From Bacillota bacterium (GTDB taxonomy: Bacteria; Bacillota; Clostridia; Peptostreptococcales; Anaerovoracaceae): 17,606 bases of DNA. The notes under the pieces were generated by a model. It was not told the DNA's origin and did not search any database. It saw only the letters and a program-made list of their open reading frames with translations. The position numbers and the translations under genes are program-made. Location: NCBI GenBank assembly GCA_017621195.1, contig JAGATO010000072.1:1-17606 (forward strand), given 5' to 3'. This document shows positions 6,449 to 14,878 of the stretch, one piece after another; the first letter of the stretch is position 1; every line of letters starts with the position of its first letter.

Positions 6449-7827
6449 CGACACCTCGCATACTGTTCTGCGCGCCGGCATCCGGCGGCGGAAAGACTAC
6501 GGTGACCTGCGCCGTACTGAGGGCATTTCTGCGGCAGAACATCCGGCCCATGGCCTGCAAGTCGGGCCCGGACTACATCGATCCCATGTTTCACAGCCGT
6601 GTTCTGGGAGCGCAGAGCTGCAATCTCGATCTGTTTTTCTTCCGGCCGGAAACGGCCCGGAGCCTGTTGGCCCGCTGCTCTCAGGGAGCGGACCTCACCG
6701 TTTTGGAGGGGGCCATGGGATATTATGACGGGATCAACATGAGCAGCCGGGCGTCGGCCTGGGAACTGGCTGCGGTGACGGAAACGCCTGCCGTGCTGGT
6801 GGTGGACGGCCGGGGTAGGGCGCTGTCCGCGGCAGCGGAGGTCAGAGGATTTCAGAGCTTCCGGGAGAACAGCCGCATCTCCGGCGTGATTCTCAACCGC
6901 GTCTCCCCCATGGTATATCCTCGGTTGGCCGAGACCATCCGGAAGGAGACTGGACTTCCCGTCTTCGGTTACCTGCCGGTGATGGAGGACTGCTCCATCG
7001 AAAGCCGCCATCTGGGACTGGTGACGGCGGCGGAGATCGAGGATCTGCAGGCTCGGCTGGACCGCCTGGCGGATCAGGCGGAACGGACCATCGATCTGGA
7101 CGGACTGTTGGCTCTGGCCCGAAGCACCGGAGCGCTGGATGAAACCGTGGAGCTGCCCGAACCGGTAGCCGGACATCCCCGGATCGCCGTAGCCCGAGAC
7201 AAAGCGTTCTGCTTCTACTACGAAGCGTCCCTTCAGGTACTGCGGGATCTGGGAGCGGAGATCGTGGATTTTTCGCCGCTGGAGGACAGGAAGTTGCCGG
7301 AGAATATCGGCGGTCTGTATCTGGGCGGCGGTTATCCGGAGCTCTACGCTCAACAGCTGTCCCAAAACGAGTCCATGCTAGCCGCGGTGAAGGAGGCGGT
7401 GAAGGCGGGACTTCCCACCGTGGCAGAATGCGGCGGTTTTCTGTATCTGGGAGAGGCGCTTCAGGACGATCAGGGCCGAAGCTGGCCCATGGTGGGAGCC
7501 CTCTCCGGGGAAGGATTCCCTACGGGAAAGCTGAGTCGGTTCGGCTATGTAACGCTGACGGCCAGGGGTGACAGCCTGCTGTTCCGTCAGGGCGACTCCA
7601 TTCCCGCCCACGAGTTTCACTATTGGGACAGCACCTGCTGCGGCGGGGATTTCACGGCGGAAAAGCCTCTGTCCCAGCGGAGCTGGACGGCCGGAATCGG
7701 TACGGCAACCATGTACGCCGGATTCCCTCACTTCCACTTTGCGGCCAGACCGGAGGCGGCCCGGCGGTTTGTGGAAGCGGCGCTGGCCTTTGAAAAAAGA
7801 GAATGCGGACCGGAGGTGGATCGATGA
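6445..7827 (+). CDS. cbiA: Cobyrinate a,c-diamide synthase CbiA
   Basis: A 460-residue protein of usual CbiA length. It makes the a- and c-carboxamides of (cobalt-)cobyrinate using ATP and glutamine. The N-terminal dethiobiotin-synthetase-like domain carries the ATP loop APASGGGKTTVT (residues 10-21), KSGPDYIDPMFH and VLEGAMGYYDG. The C-terminal glutaminase domain has LYLGGGYPELYA, the nucleophile Cys329 in VAECGGFLYLG, and the histidine-containing FPHFHFA (His429/His431). The ATG at 6445 overlaps the cbiET stop; the open frame upstream of it only shadows cbiET. The product, after cobalt reduction and adenosylation by an enzyme not encoded here, is the CbiP substrate. Confidence 0.95.
   Translation: MTTPRILFCAPASGGGKTTVTCAVLRAFLRQNIRPMACKSGPDYIDPMFHSRVLGAQSCNLDLFFFRPETARSLLARCSQGADLTVLEGAMGYYDGINMSSRASAWELAAVTETPAVLVVDGRGRALSAAAEVRGFQSFRENSRISGVILNRVSPMVYPRLAETIRKETGLPVFGYLPVMEDCSIESRHLGLVTAAEIEDLQARLDRLADQAERTIDLDGLLALARSTGALDETVELPEPVAGHPRIAVARDKAFCFYYEASLQVLRDLGAEIVDFSPLEDRKLPENIGGLYLGGGYPELYAQQLSQNESMLAAVKEAVKAGLPTVAECGGFLYLGEALQDDQGRSWPMVGALSGEGFPTGKLSRFGYVTLTARGDSLLFRQGDSIPAHEFHYWDSTCCGGDFTAEKPLSQRSWTAGIGTATMYAGFPHFHFAARPEAARRFVEAALAFEKRECGPEVDR
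7812..7819 (+). promoter_or_regulatory. Ribosome binding site deciding the cbiB start
   Basis: GGAGGTGG lies just upstream of ATG 7824. The in-frame ATG at 7803 would place this site inside the coding region, would add seven residues not typical of CbiB and would lengthen the cbiA overlap. The 7824 start restores the operon's usual ATGA overlap. Confidence 0.75.
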
Positions 7828-8783
7828 GTCACTTCGCGGTTTTGCTCCTGGGCTTCGCCGTGGATCTGTTCCTGGGCGATCCCCGGTGGCTGCCTCATCC
7901 GGTGCAGGGCATCGGCTGGCTGATCTCCGTTCTGGAAGGCGGCTTGCGGAAGCTGTTTCCGAAAACGGAACGGGGCGAGCTTCTGGCAGGCGGCGTGCTG
8001 GTGGTCTGCGTGATGGGTCTGACGGGGCTGTCCACCGGACTGGCGCTGTGGATCGCAGCCATGATCCATCCCGCGCTGAAGACGGTGGTTTCCGTGGTGA
8101 TCTGCTGGCAGATCCTTGCCGTCAGATCCCTGCGCACCGAAAGCATGAAGGTGGTGAAGGCCCTGGAAACGGGGTCGCTGGACGACGGTAGACTGGCCGT
8201 TTCCATGATCGTGGGACGCGATACGAAGCAGCTGTCGGAAGAGGAAGTGCTGGCTGCCGCCGTGGAGACGGTGGCGGAAAACAGCGCCGACGGCATTCTG
8301 GCGCCCCTGCTCTGGGCGGCGGTGCTGGGCCCGGTGGGCGGCATGTTCTACAAGGCGGTCAACACCATGGATTCCATGGTTGGCTACCAAAACGAACGAT
8401 ATCTGTACTTCGGACGGGCGGCGGCGCGGTTGGACGACGTGTGCAATTTCCTGCCGGCCCGGATCGCCGGATTTCTGATGTGCGTGGCTGCAGCCTTTGG
8501 CTTCGATGCCAAAAACGCCTTCCGCATCTTCTTCCGGGATCGAAACAATCATAAATCTCCCAACTCCGCCCATACGGAGGCGGCATGTGCCGGCGCTCTG
8601 GGCCTGCTGTTGGGAGGAACCCACCTGTACTTCGGCGTACCGGTGGAAAAACCCACCATCGGCGACCGGCAGCGGTCCATTGAGCGGGCGGATGTGAAGC
8701 GGGCCAACGATCTGGCTCTGATCACCGCAGTTCTGGCGCTTTTGCTGTTCGACGTTCTGCCCATGGTGCTGTTATACGGATAG
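7824..8783 (+). CDS. cbiB: Adenosylcobinamide-phosphate synthase CbiB (membrane protein)
   Basis: A 319-residue integral membrane protein that joins adenosylcobyric acid to (R)-1-amino-2-propanol (phosphate). Family motifs are DLFLGDPRWLPHPVQ near the N-terminus, ENSADGILAPLLWA, the long conserved KAVNTMDSMVGY ... RLDDVCNFLPAR and SPNSAHTEAACAGALG. Hydrophobic segments fit several membrane passes: the first about 15 residues, residues about 50-90, about 150-180, about 205-225 and the C-terminal helix. The product sits in the cytoplasmic membrane, where the nucleotide loop is later assembled. It overlaps cbiA by four bases and lies next to cobD, whose product supplies its linker substrate. Confidence 0.94.
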   Translation: MSHFAVLLLGFAVDLFLGDPRWLPHPVQGIGWLISVLEGGLRKLFPKTERGELLAGGVLVVCVMGLTGLSTGLALWIAAMIHPALKTVVSVVICWQILAVRSLRTESMKVVKALETGSLDDGRLAVSMIVGRDTKQLSEEEVLAAAVETVAENSADGILAPLLWAAVLGPVGGMFYKAVNTMDSMVGYQNERYLYFGRAAARLDDVCNFLPARIAGFLMCVAAAFGFDAKNAFRIFFRDRNNHKSPNSAHTEAACAGALGLLLGGTHLYFGVPVEKPTIGDRQRSIERADVKRANDLALITAVLALLLFDVLPMVLLYG

Positions 8784-8800
8784 TCAGGAGGCTTGTATTT

Positions 8801-9853
8801 ATGACTTTCGGACATGGCGGAGATCTGGTCTCCGCCCGGAACATCTATTCGGGAGAGATCCTGGACCTTTCGGTCAATATCAATCCTCTGGGAACGCCGC
8901 CTGCGGTGGCGGAAGCGGCCCGGAACGCGCTGGAACGGGTGGGAGAATATCCCGACCCCCAATGCCGCTGTCTGCGGCAGGCCATCGCGGAGAGGGACGG
9001 AGTTTCCCCCGAGAAGATTTTCTGCGGAAACGGTGCGGCGGAGGTGATCTTCCGGCTGGCTCTCGTGCTGCGGCCGGAAAAGGCCCTGCTGACGGCCCCC
9101 ACCTTTTCGGAGTACGAAGCGGCCCTGCGTCAGCTGGGCTGCGACTGCGGGTTCCACGTTCTGCGTCAGGAGGAAAACTTCGACGTGACGGAACGCATTT
9201 TGGAAGACATCGTGCCGCCGGTACGGCTGGTGGTGCTGTGCAGCCCCAACAACCCTACGGGACGGCTGATTTCCCGGGAGCTGTTTCGAGCGATTCTGGA
9301 CAGATGCCGTCGGATCGGCGCTCACCTGATGGTGGACGAGTGCTTCCTGCCGCTGGCCTGCGGAGGCCGCGGCCTGGCAGACGAGCTTTCGGAATGGCCG
9401 GAGCTGTTTCTGCTGCGGGCCTTCACCAAGTCCTACGCCATACCGGGCCTGCGAATGGGCTACGGCCTGGGCGATGCCGGGCTGGTGGAGAGGCTGACGG
9501 CCATGGGACCCTGCTGGAACGTTTCGGGACCGGCCCAGGAGGCGGGAATCGCCTGTTGCCAGCTTCCCCAATGGCCGGAGGAAGGGCGGAAGCTGCTTTC
9601 GCAGCAGCGCCCACGGCTGATCGCGGGACTGGAACGGCTGGGCTGCCAGGTCATTCCGGGGCAGGCCAACTACCTGCTGTTTCGCCTTTGCGGCATCACC
9701 GATCTGAAGGAGCGGCTGTTGCGTCGGGGCGTCCTGATCCGCAGCTGCGCCAACTACCGGGGCCTGACGGCGGACTGGTATCGGGTGGCGGTCAAACAGG
9801 AAGAAGAGAATCAACGGTTTTTAACGATATTGCGCGAAGAATTGGAGGAATAG
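8801..9853 (+). CDS. cobD: Threonine-phosphate decarboxylase CobD (PLP enzyme)
   Basis: A 350-residue fold-type I PLP enzyme that decarboxylates L-threonine O-3-phosphate to (R)-1-amino-2-propanol phosphate. It begins with the CobD-typical GHGGD and then LDLSVNINPLG. It has LCSPNNPTG for cofactor contact, MVDECFLPL with the cofactor-nitrogen aspartate, and RAFTKSYAIPGLRMGY with the Schiff-base lysine at residue 210. The family is close to histidinol-phosphate aminotransferase (HisC), so sequence alone leaves some doubt. The position between cbiB and cbiP and the GHGGD start support CobD. AGGAGG (8786-8791) lies 9 bases before the ATG. The 17-base gap after cbiB is the largest in the operon. 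Confidence 0.9.
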   Translation: MTFGHGGDLVSARNIYSGEILDLSVNINPLGTPPAVAEAARNALERVGEYPDPQCRCLRQAIAERDGVSPEKIFCGNGAAEVIFRLALVLRPEKALLTAPTFSEYEAALRQLGCDCGFHVLRQEENFDVTERILEDIVPPVRLVVLCSPNNPTGRLISRELFRAILDRCRRIGAHLMVDECFLPLACGGRGLADELSEWPELFLLRAFTKSYAIPGLRMGYGLGDAGLVERLTAMGPCWNVSGPAQEAGIACCQLPQWPEEGRKLLSQQRPRLIAGLERLGCQVIPGQANYLLFRLCGITDLKERLLRRGVLIRSCANYRGLTADWYRVAVKQEEENQRFLTILREELEE

Positions 9854-9854
9854 C

Positions 9855-11345
9855 ATGGCGAAGGCGATCATGGTGCAGGGCACCACATCCAATGCGGGAA
9901 AGAGCTTTCTTGCGGCGGCGCTCTGCCGCATTTTCAAACAGGACGGCTACAGCGTAGCTCCCTTTAAATCTCAGAACATGGCTTTGAATTCCTTCATTAC
10001 GGCCGACGGTCTGGAAATGGGCCGGGCTCAGGTGATGCAGGCGGAGGCGGCGGGCATCGCTCCCACGGTAGAGATGAATCCCATCCTGCTGAAGCCCACC
10101 AACGACACGGGCTCTCAGGTCATCGTCAACGGCGAGGTGCGGGGCGTCATGAGCGCCCGGGACTATTTCCGCTTTAAGAAAGAGCTGATTCCCGACGTGA
10201 TGAAGGCCTACACCGCATTGGCGGACAGCCACGACATCATCGTACTGGAAGGAGCCGGAAGTCCGGCGGAGATCAACCTGAAGCAGGAGGACATCGTCAA
10301 TATGGGCATGGCAGGCATGGCGCAGGCGCCGGTGCTGCTGTGCGCCGATATCGACAAGGGCGGCGTCTTCGCTTCTCTATACGGTACGGTGCTGCTCCTG
10401 GAGCCGGAGGAACGGGCAAGAGTCAAGGGCCTGATCATCAACAACTTCCGGGGAGACAAGACCATTCTGGATCCGGGCGTGGAGATGCTGGAACAGCTGA
10501 CGGGAATTCCCGTGGTAGGCGTGGTTCCCCATCTGCAGGTGGATCTGGACGATGAGGATTCGCTGACGGAGCGGTTCGACCGGCAGGAAGGAAAGGGCCT
10601 GGTGGACATCGCCGTGATCCGGCTGCCCCGAATTTCCAACTTCACCGATTTCAACTCGCTGGCGCGGTTGCCGGAGGTTTCCCTGCGCTACGTCAAATCC
10701 GCGGCTCAGCTGGGAAGTCCCGACGTGATCATTCTTCCGGGAACGAAGAACACCATGGACGACCTGCGGTGGCTGCGGCAGAGCGGCCTGGAGGCCGCCA
10801 TTTTGAAGCATGCATCCAACGGCGGAGCCGTGGTGGGAATCTGCGGCGGGTACCAGATGCTGAGTCGGACGCTGTCCGATCCGGAGGGCGTGGAAGCCGG
10901 CGGCGAGCTGCGGGGCATGGGCCTTCTGGACGCGGATACGGTGTTCATCGGAGAGAAGGAACGCACCAGAGTCACCGGGCGCATGGAACGCGCCCAGGGC
11001 ATCTTCCGGGATCTGAACGGAACAGCCTTTACGGGATATGAGATCCACATGGGACAGACCTCCGGAACCACGGATCTGGCCCGGCTTTCCCAAGATGGGC
11101 AGGAAAAGAACGACGGCATGGCCTGCGGCAACGTCTGGGGCAGCTACGTCCACGGCATTTTCGATCAGGGGCAGTTTGCCCACGGCTTCGTGTCTTGCCT
11201 GTTGAAGGCCAAGGGTCTGGACCCGGCCCAGGGTGTGGAGGACTGGAACGAATATAAGGAACGACAGTACGACTTGCTGGCCGACGGCGTCCGCAAGTCC
11301 ATGGATATGGAACGGATCTACAGGATCATGGAGGAAGGAATATGA
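9855..11345 (+). CDS. cbiP: Adenosylcobyric acid synthase CbiP (CobQ family)
   Basis: A 496-residue protein of normal CbiP/CobQ length that amidates the b, d, e and g side chains of adenosylcobyrinate a,c-diamide with glutamine and ATP. The N-terminal synthetase domain has QGTTSNAGKSFL as its ATP loop, APFKSQNMALNS, KPTNDTGSQVIVNG, DIDKGGVFASLYGT and NNFRGDKTILDPG. The C-terminal glutaminase domain has ILPGTKNTMDDL, the nucleophile Cys330 in VGICGGYQML and His433 in GSYVHGIFD. The start follows GGAGG of the cobD 3' end, with one base between cobD stop and ATG. The 3' end overlaps cbiC by four bases. Confidence 0.96.
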   Translation: MAKAIMVQGTTSNAGKSFLAAALCRIFKQDGYSVAPFKSQNMALNSFITADGLEMGRAQVMQAEAAGIAPTVEMNPILLKPTNDTGSQVIVNGEVRGVMSARDYFRFKKELIPDVMKAYTALADSHDIIVLEGAGSPAEINLKQEDIVNMGMAGMAQAPVLLCADIDKGGVFASLYGTVLLLEPEERARVKGLIINNFRGDKTILDPGVEMLEQLTGIPVVGVVPHLQVDLDDEDSLTERFDRQEGKGLVDIAVIRLPRISNFTDFNSLARLPEVSLRYVKSAAQLGSPDVIILPGTKNTMDDLRWLRQSGLEAAILKHASNGGAVVGICGGYQMLSRTLSDPEGVEAGGELRGMGLLDADTVFIGEKERTRVTGRMERAQGIFRDLNGTAFTGYEIHMGQTSGTTDLARLSQDGQEKNDGMACGNVWGSYVHGIFDQGQFAHGFVSCLLKAKGLDPAQGVEDWNEYKERQYDLLADGVRKSMDMERIYRIMEEGI

Positions 11346-11986
11346 AAGTAGAATTACAGAGGGTGGCTCCGGCCCAGATCGAGGCAAGGAGCATGGAGAT
11401 CATCCGATCGGAGCTGACAGAGCCTCTGGATCCGGAAAACGAAGCCGTGATCCTGCGGGCCATTCACACTACGGCGGATTTTGACTATGCGAAGAACCTT
11501 TGCTTTTCGCCGGAAGCGGTGCGCCGGGGCGTGGAGGCTCTGCGGGCCGGTGCGGATATCGTCACCGATACCACCATGGCCATGTCCGGCATCAACAAGC
11601 GCGTTTTGGCCAGGTTCGGCGGCCAGGTTTACAACTTCATCGCCGATCCCCAGGTGGCGGCTCAGGCAAAGGAACGGGGCGTGACCCGAGCCACCGTCAG
11701 CATGGAAAAGGCGGCTTCCATGGGAAAATCCATGATCTACGCCATCGGCAACGCGCCGACGGCTCTGGTCAGCCTGTACGAACAGTGGCAGGAGGGTACG
11801 CTGCCGACCCCGGCGCTGATCATCGGCGTTCCGGTGGGCTTCGTCAATGTTATGGAGGCCAAGGAACTGATCATGGAAATGGATTGTCCCTGGATCGTTG
11901 CAAGAGGACGAAAGGGCGGCAGCAATGTGGCGGCCGCCATCTGCAACGCGCTGCTGTATACCGCATCGGGAAATGAAAGAGAGTAA
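11342..11986 (+). CDS. cbiC: Cobalt-precorrin-8 methylmutase CbiC (CobH family)
   Basis: A 214-residue protein that moves a methyl group from C-11 to C-12 to give cobyrinate, the last ring step. Family features are the N-terminal SMEIIRSEL, IHTTADFDYA (residues 41-50, with His42 equivalent to the catalytic histidine), IVTDTTMAMSGINK, KSMIYAIGNAPTAL, GVPVGFVNVMEAKELI and the C-terminal ARGRKGGSNVAAAICNALL. The ATG at 11342 lies in the cbiP stop (ATGA). It is followed after 4 bases by the cbiK-cbiL gene. In pathway order it acts just before CbiA. Confidence 0.95.
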   Translation: MKVELQRVAPAQIEARSMEIIRSELTEPLDPENEAVILRAIHTTADFDYAKNLCFSPEAVRRGVEALRAGADIVTDTTMAMSGINKRVLARFGGQVYNFIADPQVAAQAKERGVTRATVSMEKAASMGKSMIYAIGNAPTALVSLYEQWQEGTLPTPALIIGVPVGFVNVMEAKELIMEMDCPWIVARGRKGGSNVAAAICNALLYTASGNERE

Positions 11987-11990
11987 ACCT

Positions 11991-13463
11991 ATGAAAAAAG
12001 CAATTTTAGTCGTATCCTTCGGTACGGCGTACCGGGATACGCTGGAACAAACCATCGCTGCCACGGAGCGTGAGCTGGCGTTGGCCTATCCCGGTTGGGA
12101 AGTGCGCCGGGCCTTTACCAGCGGCGTAATCATCGAGAAGCTGCGCGAAAGAGACGGACTCATCGTGGACAATGTGGAGCAGGCCATGCAGCGCCTCAAG
12201 GAGGAAGGATTCACCTTCGTGGCCGTCCAGCCTACCCACGTGATCCCGGGAGAGGAATATGAGAAGATGCTGGCGAAGCTGGAACCCTGGCGTCTGGAAA
12301 TGAGGGTTGCGGTGGGAATGCCGCTGCTGTACAGCCGGGAGGACTGCCTGGATGTGGCCAGTTCCGTTTTGGAGTGGCTGTCCCTGCCGGACGATGACGA
12401 AGTGCTGGTATTCATGGGTCACGGTTCGAACCATTCCGCCAACGAGGTCTATTCCCGGGTGGAACTCATGATGAACCTCCTCTGCCCTCGGATCTTAGTG
12501 GCAACGGCGGAGGGGGATTCCGGACTGGATTACGTAATGCAGTATCTGGCTCTGTGGTCGGATATCCGCAAGGTACGGCTGGCACCCTTCATGCTGGTGG
12601 CGGGAGAGCACGCCAGAAACGACATGGCAGGCGACGGAGATTCGTGGAAGCGTCGGCTTGAGGAGGCAGGCTACGAGGTGAGCTGTACCCTGCAGGGCCT
12701 GGGTCAGTGTAAGGCCGTTCGTCAGCGGTTCGTCCGCCACTGCGGTGTGGCGGTGGAATCGCTGCCCCGCACGGGAAAGCTGTGGGGCGTAGGCGTGGGC
12801 CCCGGCGATCCGGAGCTGCTTACCATGAAGGCCATCCGCGTTATGAAGGAGGCCGACGTGATCATGGTTCCCGACACTACCAAATCGGAGCAGACCGCTC
12901 TGAACATCGCCCGCAGCTATATCGAGGGAAAGGAACTGATCGCCGTGAAGACGTCCATGGTGAGGGATCGTTCCGTGGTAGATGCGGCTTACGAGGAAGC
13001 GGCGCGAAAGATCATCCGGCTGTTGAACGGAGGAAAACAGGTGGCGTTTCTGACCTTGGGCGATCCCACGGTCTATTCCACCTATATGTATATCCACGAG
13101 AAGGTGCAGAAACAGGGCTGCCAGGTGGAAGTGGTGCCCGGAATCACTTCCTTCTGCGCGGCGGCTGCCCGACTGAACATCTCCCTGTGTCAGGGAGCGG
13201 AGCCTCTGCTGGTGATCCCCGCGTCTCACGATACGGAATCGCTGATGAACGTACCGGCCAATCAGGTCTATATGAAGGCGGGCTCTTCCATCCTGGAATT
13301 GAAGAAACAGCTGGAAGAGCACGGACGGCTGGACCGCACGTCCATGGTGGAGAACTGTAGCATGGAAAATGAGAAGGTCTACGAAGATTTCTCCAAGCTG
13401 GAGGAGACCTCCGGCTATTTCTCTCTGGTCATCTCCAAGCTTGCCGAAGGAGGCAAGGCATGA
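11991..13463 (+). CDS. cbiKL: CbiK-CbiL fusion: sirohydrochlorin cobaltochelatase / cobalt-precorrin-2 C20-methyltransferase
   Basis: A 490-residue bifunctional protein. Residues 1 to about 260 are a complete CbiK: MKKAILVVSFGT start, AFTSGVIIEKLR, PGEEYEK (Glu88/89), VFMGHGSNH (His144) and APFMLVAGEHARNDM with His207, so both metal-site histidines of known CbiK are kept. No signal peptide is present, which fits a cytoplasmic cobalt chelatase. Residues about 264-490 are a complete CbiL: LWGVGVGPGDPELLTMKA, LTLGDPTVYSTYMYI and EVVPGITSFCAAAARL. The two halves catalyse consecutive steps, cobalt insertion into sirohydrochlorin and C-20 methylation. ATG 11991 has only a weak purine-rich site (11976-11983). 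Upstream open frame overlaps cbiC and is not used. The 3' end overlaps hemA (ATGA). Confidence 0.94.
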   Translation: MKKAILVVSFGTAYRDTLEQTIAATERELALAYPGWEVRRAFTSGVIIEKLRERDGLIVDNVEQAMQRLKEEGFTFVAVQPTHVIPGEEYEKMLAKLEPWRLEMRVAVGMPLLYSREDCLDVASSVLEWLSLPDDDEVLVFMGHGSNHSANEVYSRVELMMNLLCPRILVATAEGDSGLDYVMQYLALWSDIRKVRLAPFMLVAGEHARNDMAGDGDSWKRRLEEAGYEVSCTLQGLGQCKAVRQRFVRHCGVAVESLPRTGKLWGVGVGPGDPELLTMKAIRVMKEADVIMVPDTTKSEQTALNIARSYIEGKELIAVKTSMVRDRSVVDAAYEEAARKIIRLLNGGKQVAFLTLGDPTVYSTYMYIHEKVQKQGCQVEVVPGITSFCAAAARLNISLCQGAEPLLVIPASHDTESLMNVPANQVYMKAGSSILELKKQLEEHGRLDRTSMVENCSMENEKVYEDFSKLEETSGYFSLVISKLAEGGKA

Positions 13464-14878
13464 GTCTGATTATGTCGGGGCTGGACTGCCATCGGGCGTC
13501 GTTGGACCTGCGGCAGCAGCTGGCCTTTTCCCGGGAAGGGGTGGAGGAGATCTCCCGGTGGCTGGTGAGACAGCCGGGAGTGGAGGGCTGCGTCCTCCTG
13601 TCCACCTGCAACCGGACGGAGCTGTACATCAGCGGTGAGACGGAGGAGCCCTGGCGGCTGCTGTGTCGGGGAACTCAAGTGTCGGAAGAAATCATGGAGC
13701 CCTATTTCGAAACGAGAACGGGTGAGGCTGCGGCCCGCCACCTGATGGAGGTGGCCTGCGGTCTCCACTCTCAGATTCTGGGTGAGGATCAGATCATTAC
13801 CCAGGTCCGTACGGCCATGGAACTGGCGCAGAAGGCCGGTTCGGCGGATCCGGCCCTGTCGGCCCTGTTCCGTCTGACAGTGACCGCCGGAAAGAGGGCC
13901 AGGACTCAGGTTCGCATCACCCGGGGGATCCCCTCCATGGGAACCCGCTGTCGGGACATTCTGATCCGTGAGCTGGGCTCTCTGGAAGGAAAGAAGATCC
14001 TGGTCATCGGCAACGGTCAGATGGGCCGTCTGGCCGCAGAACTGCTGCAGAGGGCCGGTGCGGAGGTCAAGGTGACGCTGCGCACCTACCGCCACGGTGA
14101 GACGGTGATCCCTACAGGCTGCGGCACGATTCCCTACGAGGACAGGATCGCCGCGCTGGAAGGCATCGACGCCCTGGTATCGGCCACGGCCAGCCCCAAC
14201 TACACGCTGACGGCGCAGCAGCTGGCTTCGGTTTCCAATCCTCCTGCGGTGGCTGTGGATCTGGCGGTACCCAGGGATATCGATCCGGAGTGTGCCAGGA
14301 GGATCCGCTGCTTCGACACGGATTCCATGGGAGAGGAAGGCCCCGGCAGTCCGGAGGAAGTGGCTGCCATGCAGGCCATCGCCGATGAGGAACTGGAGAA
14401 GTTCTTCCGCTGGCAGGATCGTCAGACCATGCCGTCCCAGCCTCTGCGCTTTCCGCTGTTTCTCGATCTGACCGGGAAGAAGGTGGTGCTGGTGGGCGGA
14501 GGAACCATCGCGTCGCGCCGCATCGGTACGCTGCGGCTGTTCGGATGTCAGATCGTGGTCATCGCGCCGGAGCTGAAGAGCCGGGAGGAGGATATCACCT
14601 GGATCCGGAGGCCTTATGAAATGGGCGATCTGGAAGGGGCCTATCTGGCCATTGCGGCCACGTCGGACCGGCAGGTGAACCATCAGGTGGGCGAAGAGGC
14701 TCACCGTCTGGGAATCCCCGTATCGGTGGCGGACTGCGAAGCGGAATGCAGCTTCTATTTCCCGGCCATCTGTCTGGGAGAAGAACTGGTGGCCGGCGTG
14801 GTATCGTCGGGCCGGGATCACAATCGGACGGCGCGGACGGCCCGTGAGATCCGAAAGCTATTGGAGGAGATGAAATGA
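13460..14878 (+). CDS. hemA: HemA-SirC fusion: glutamyl-tRNA reductase / precorrin-2 dehydrogenase
   Basis: A 472-residue fusion. Residues 1 to about 155 are the GluTR catalytic domain with nucleophile Cys50 in LLSTCNRTELY, and HLMEVACGLHSQILGEDQI. Residues about 165-310 are the NADPH domain with VIGNGQMGRLAA and AVDLAVPRDIDP. The chain then enters the start of the connecting helix (DEELEKFFRWQD, about 309-320) but lacks the usual C-terminal dimerisation domain. From about residue 331 a SirC/CysG-N-like Rossmann domain follows: DLTGKKVVLVGGGTIASRRI, LAIAATSDRQVN and VADCEAECSFYFPA (Asp425 aligns with the catalytic aspartate). It would make glutamate-1-semialdehyde and also oxidise precorrin-2 to sirohydrochlorin. 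The start overlaps the cbiK-cbiL stop. From memory, Clostridium josui HemA is similarly extended. Confidence 0.92.
   Translation: MSLIMSGLDCHRASLDLRQQLAFSREGVEEISRWLVRQPGVEGCVLLSTCNRTELYISGETEEPWRLLCRGTQVSEEIMEPYFETRTGEAAARHLMEVACGLHSQILGEDQIITQVRTAMELAQKAGSADPALSALFRLTVTAGKRARTQVRITRGIPSMGTRCRDILIRELGSLEGKKILVIGNGQMGRLAAELLQRAGAEVKVTLRTYRHGETVIPTGCGTIPYEDRIAALEGIDALVSATASPNYTLTAQQLASVSNPPAVAVDLAVPRDIDPECARRIRCFDTDSMGEEGPGSPEEVAAMQAIADEELEKFFRWQDRQTMPSQPLRFPLFLDLTGKKVVLVGGGTIASRRIGTLRLFGCQIVVIAPELKSREEDITWIRRPYEMGDLEGAYLAIAATSDRQVNHQVGEEAHRLGIPVSVADCEAECSFYFPAICLGEELVAGVVSSGRDHNRTARTAREIRKLLEEMK

Noticed and set aside
7803..7823. Earlier ATG start for cbiB
   Set aside because: It would bury the GGAGG site and add seven atypical residues; ATG 7824 gives the usual ATGA overlap.
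8801..9853. HisC (histidinol-phosphate aminotransferase) instead of CobD
   Set aside because: The fold is the same, but the GHGGD N-terminus and the position between cbiB and cbiP favour threonine-phosphate decarboxylase; no other his gene is present.
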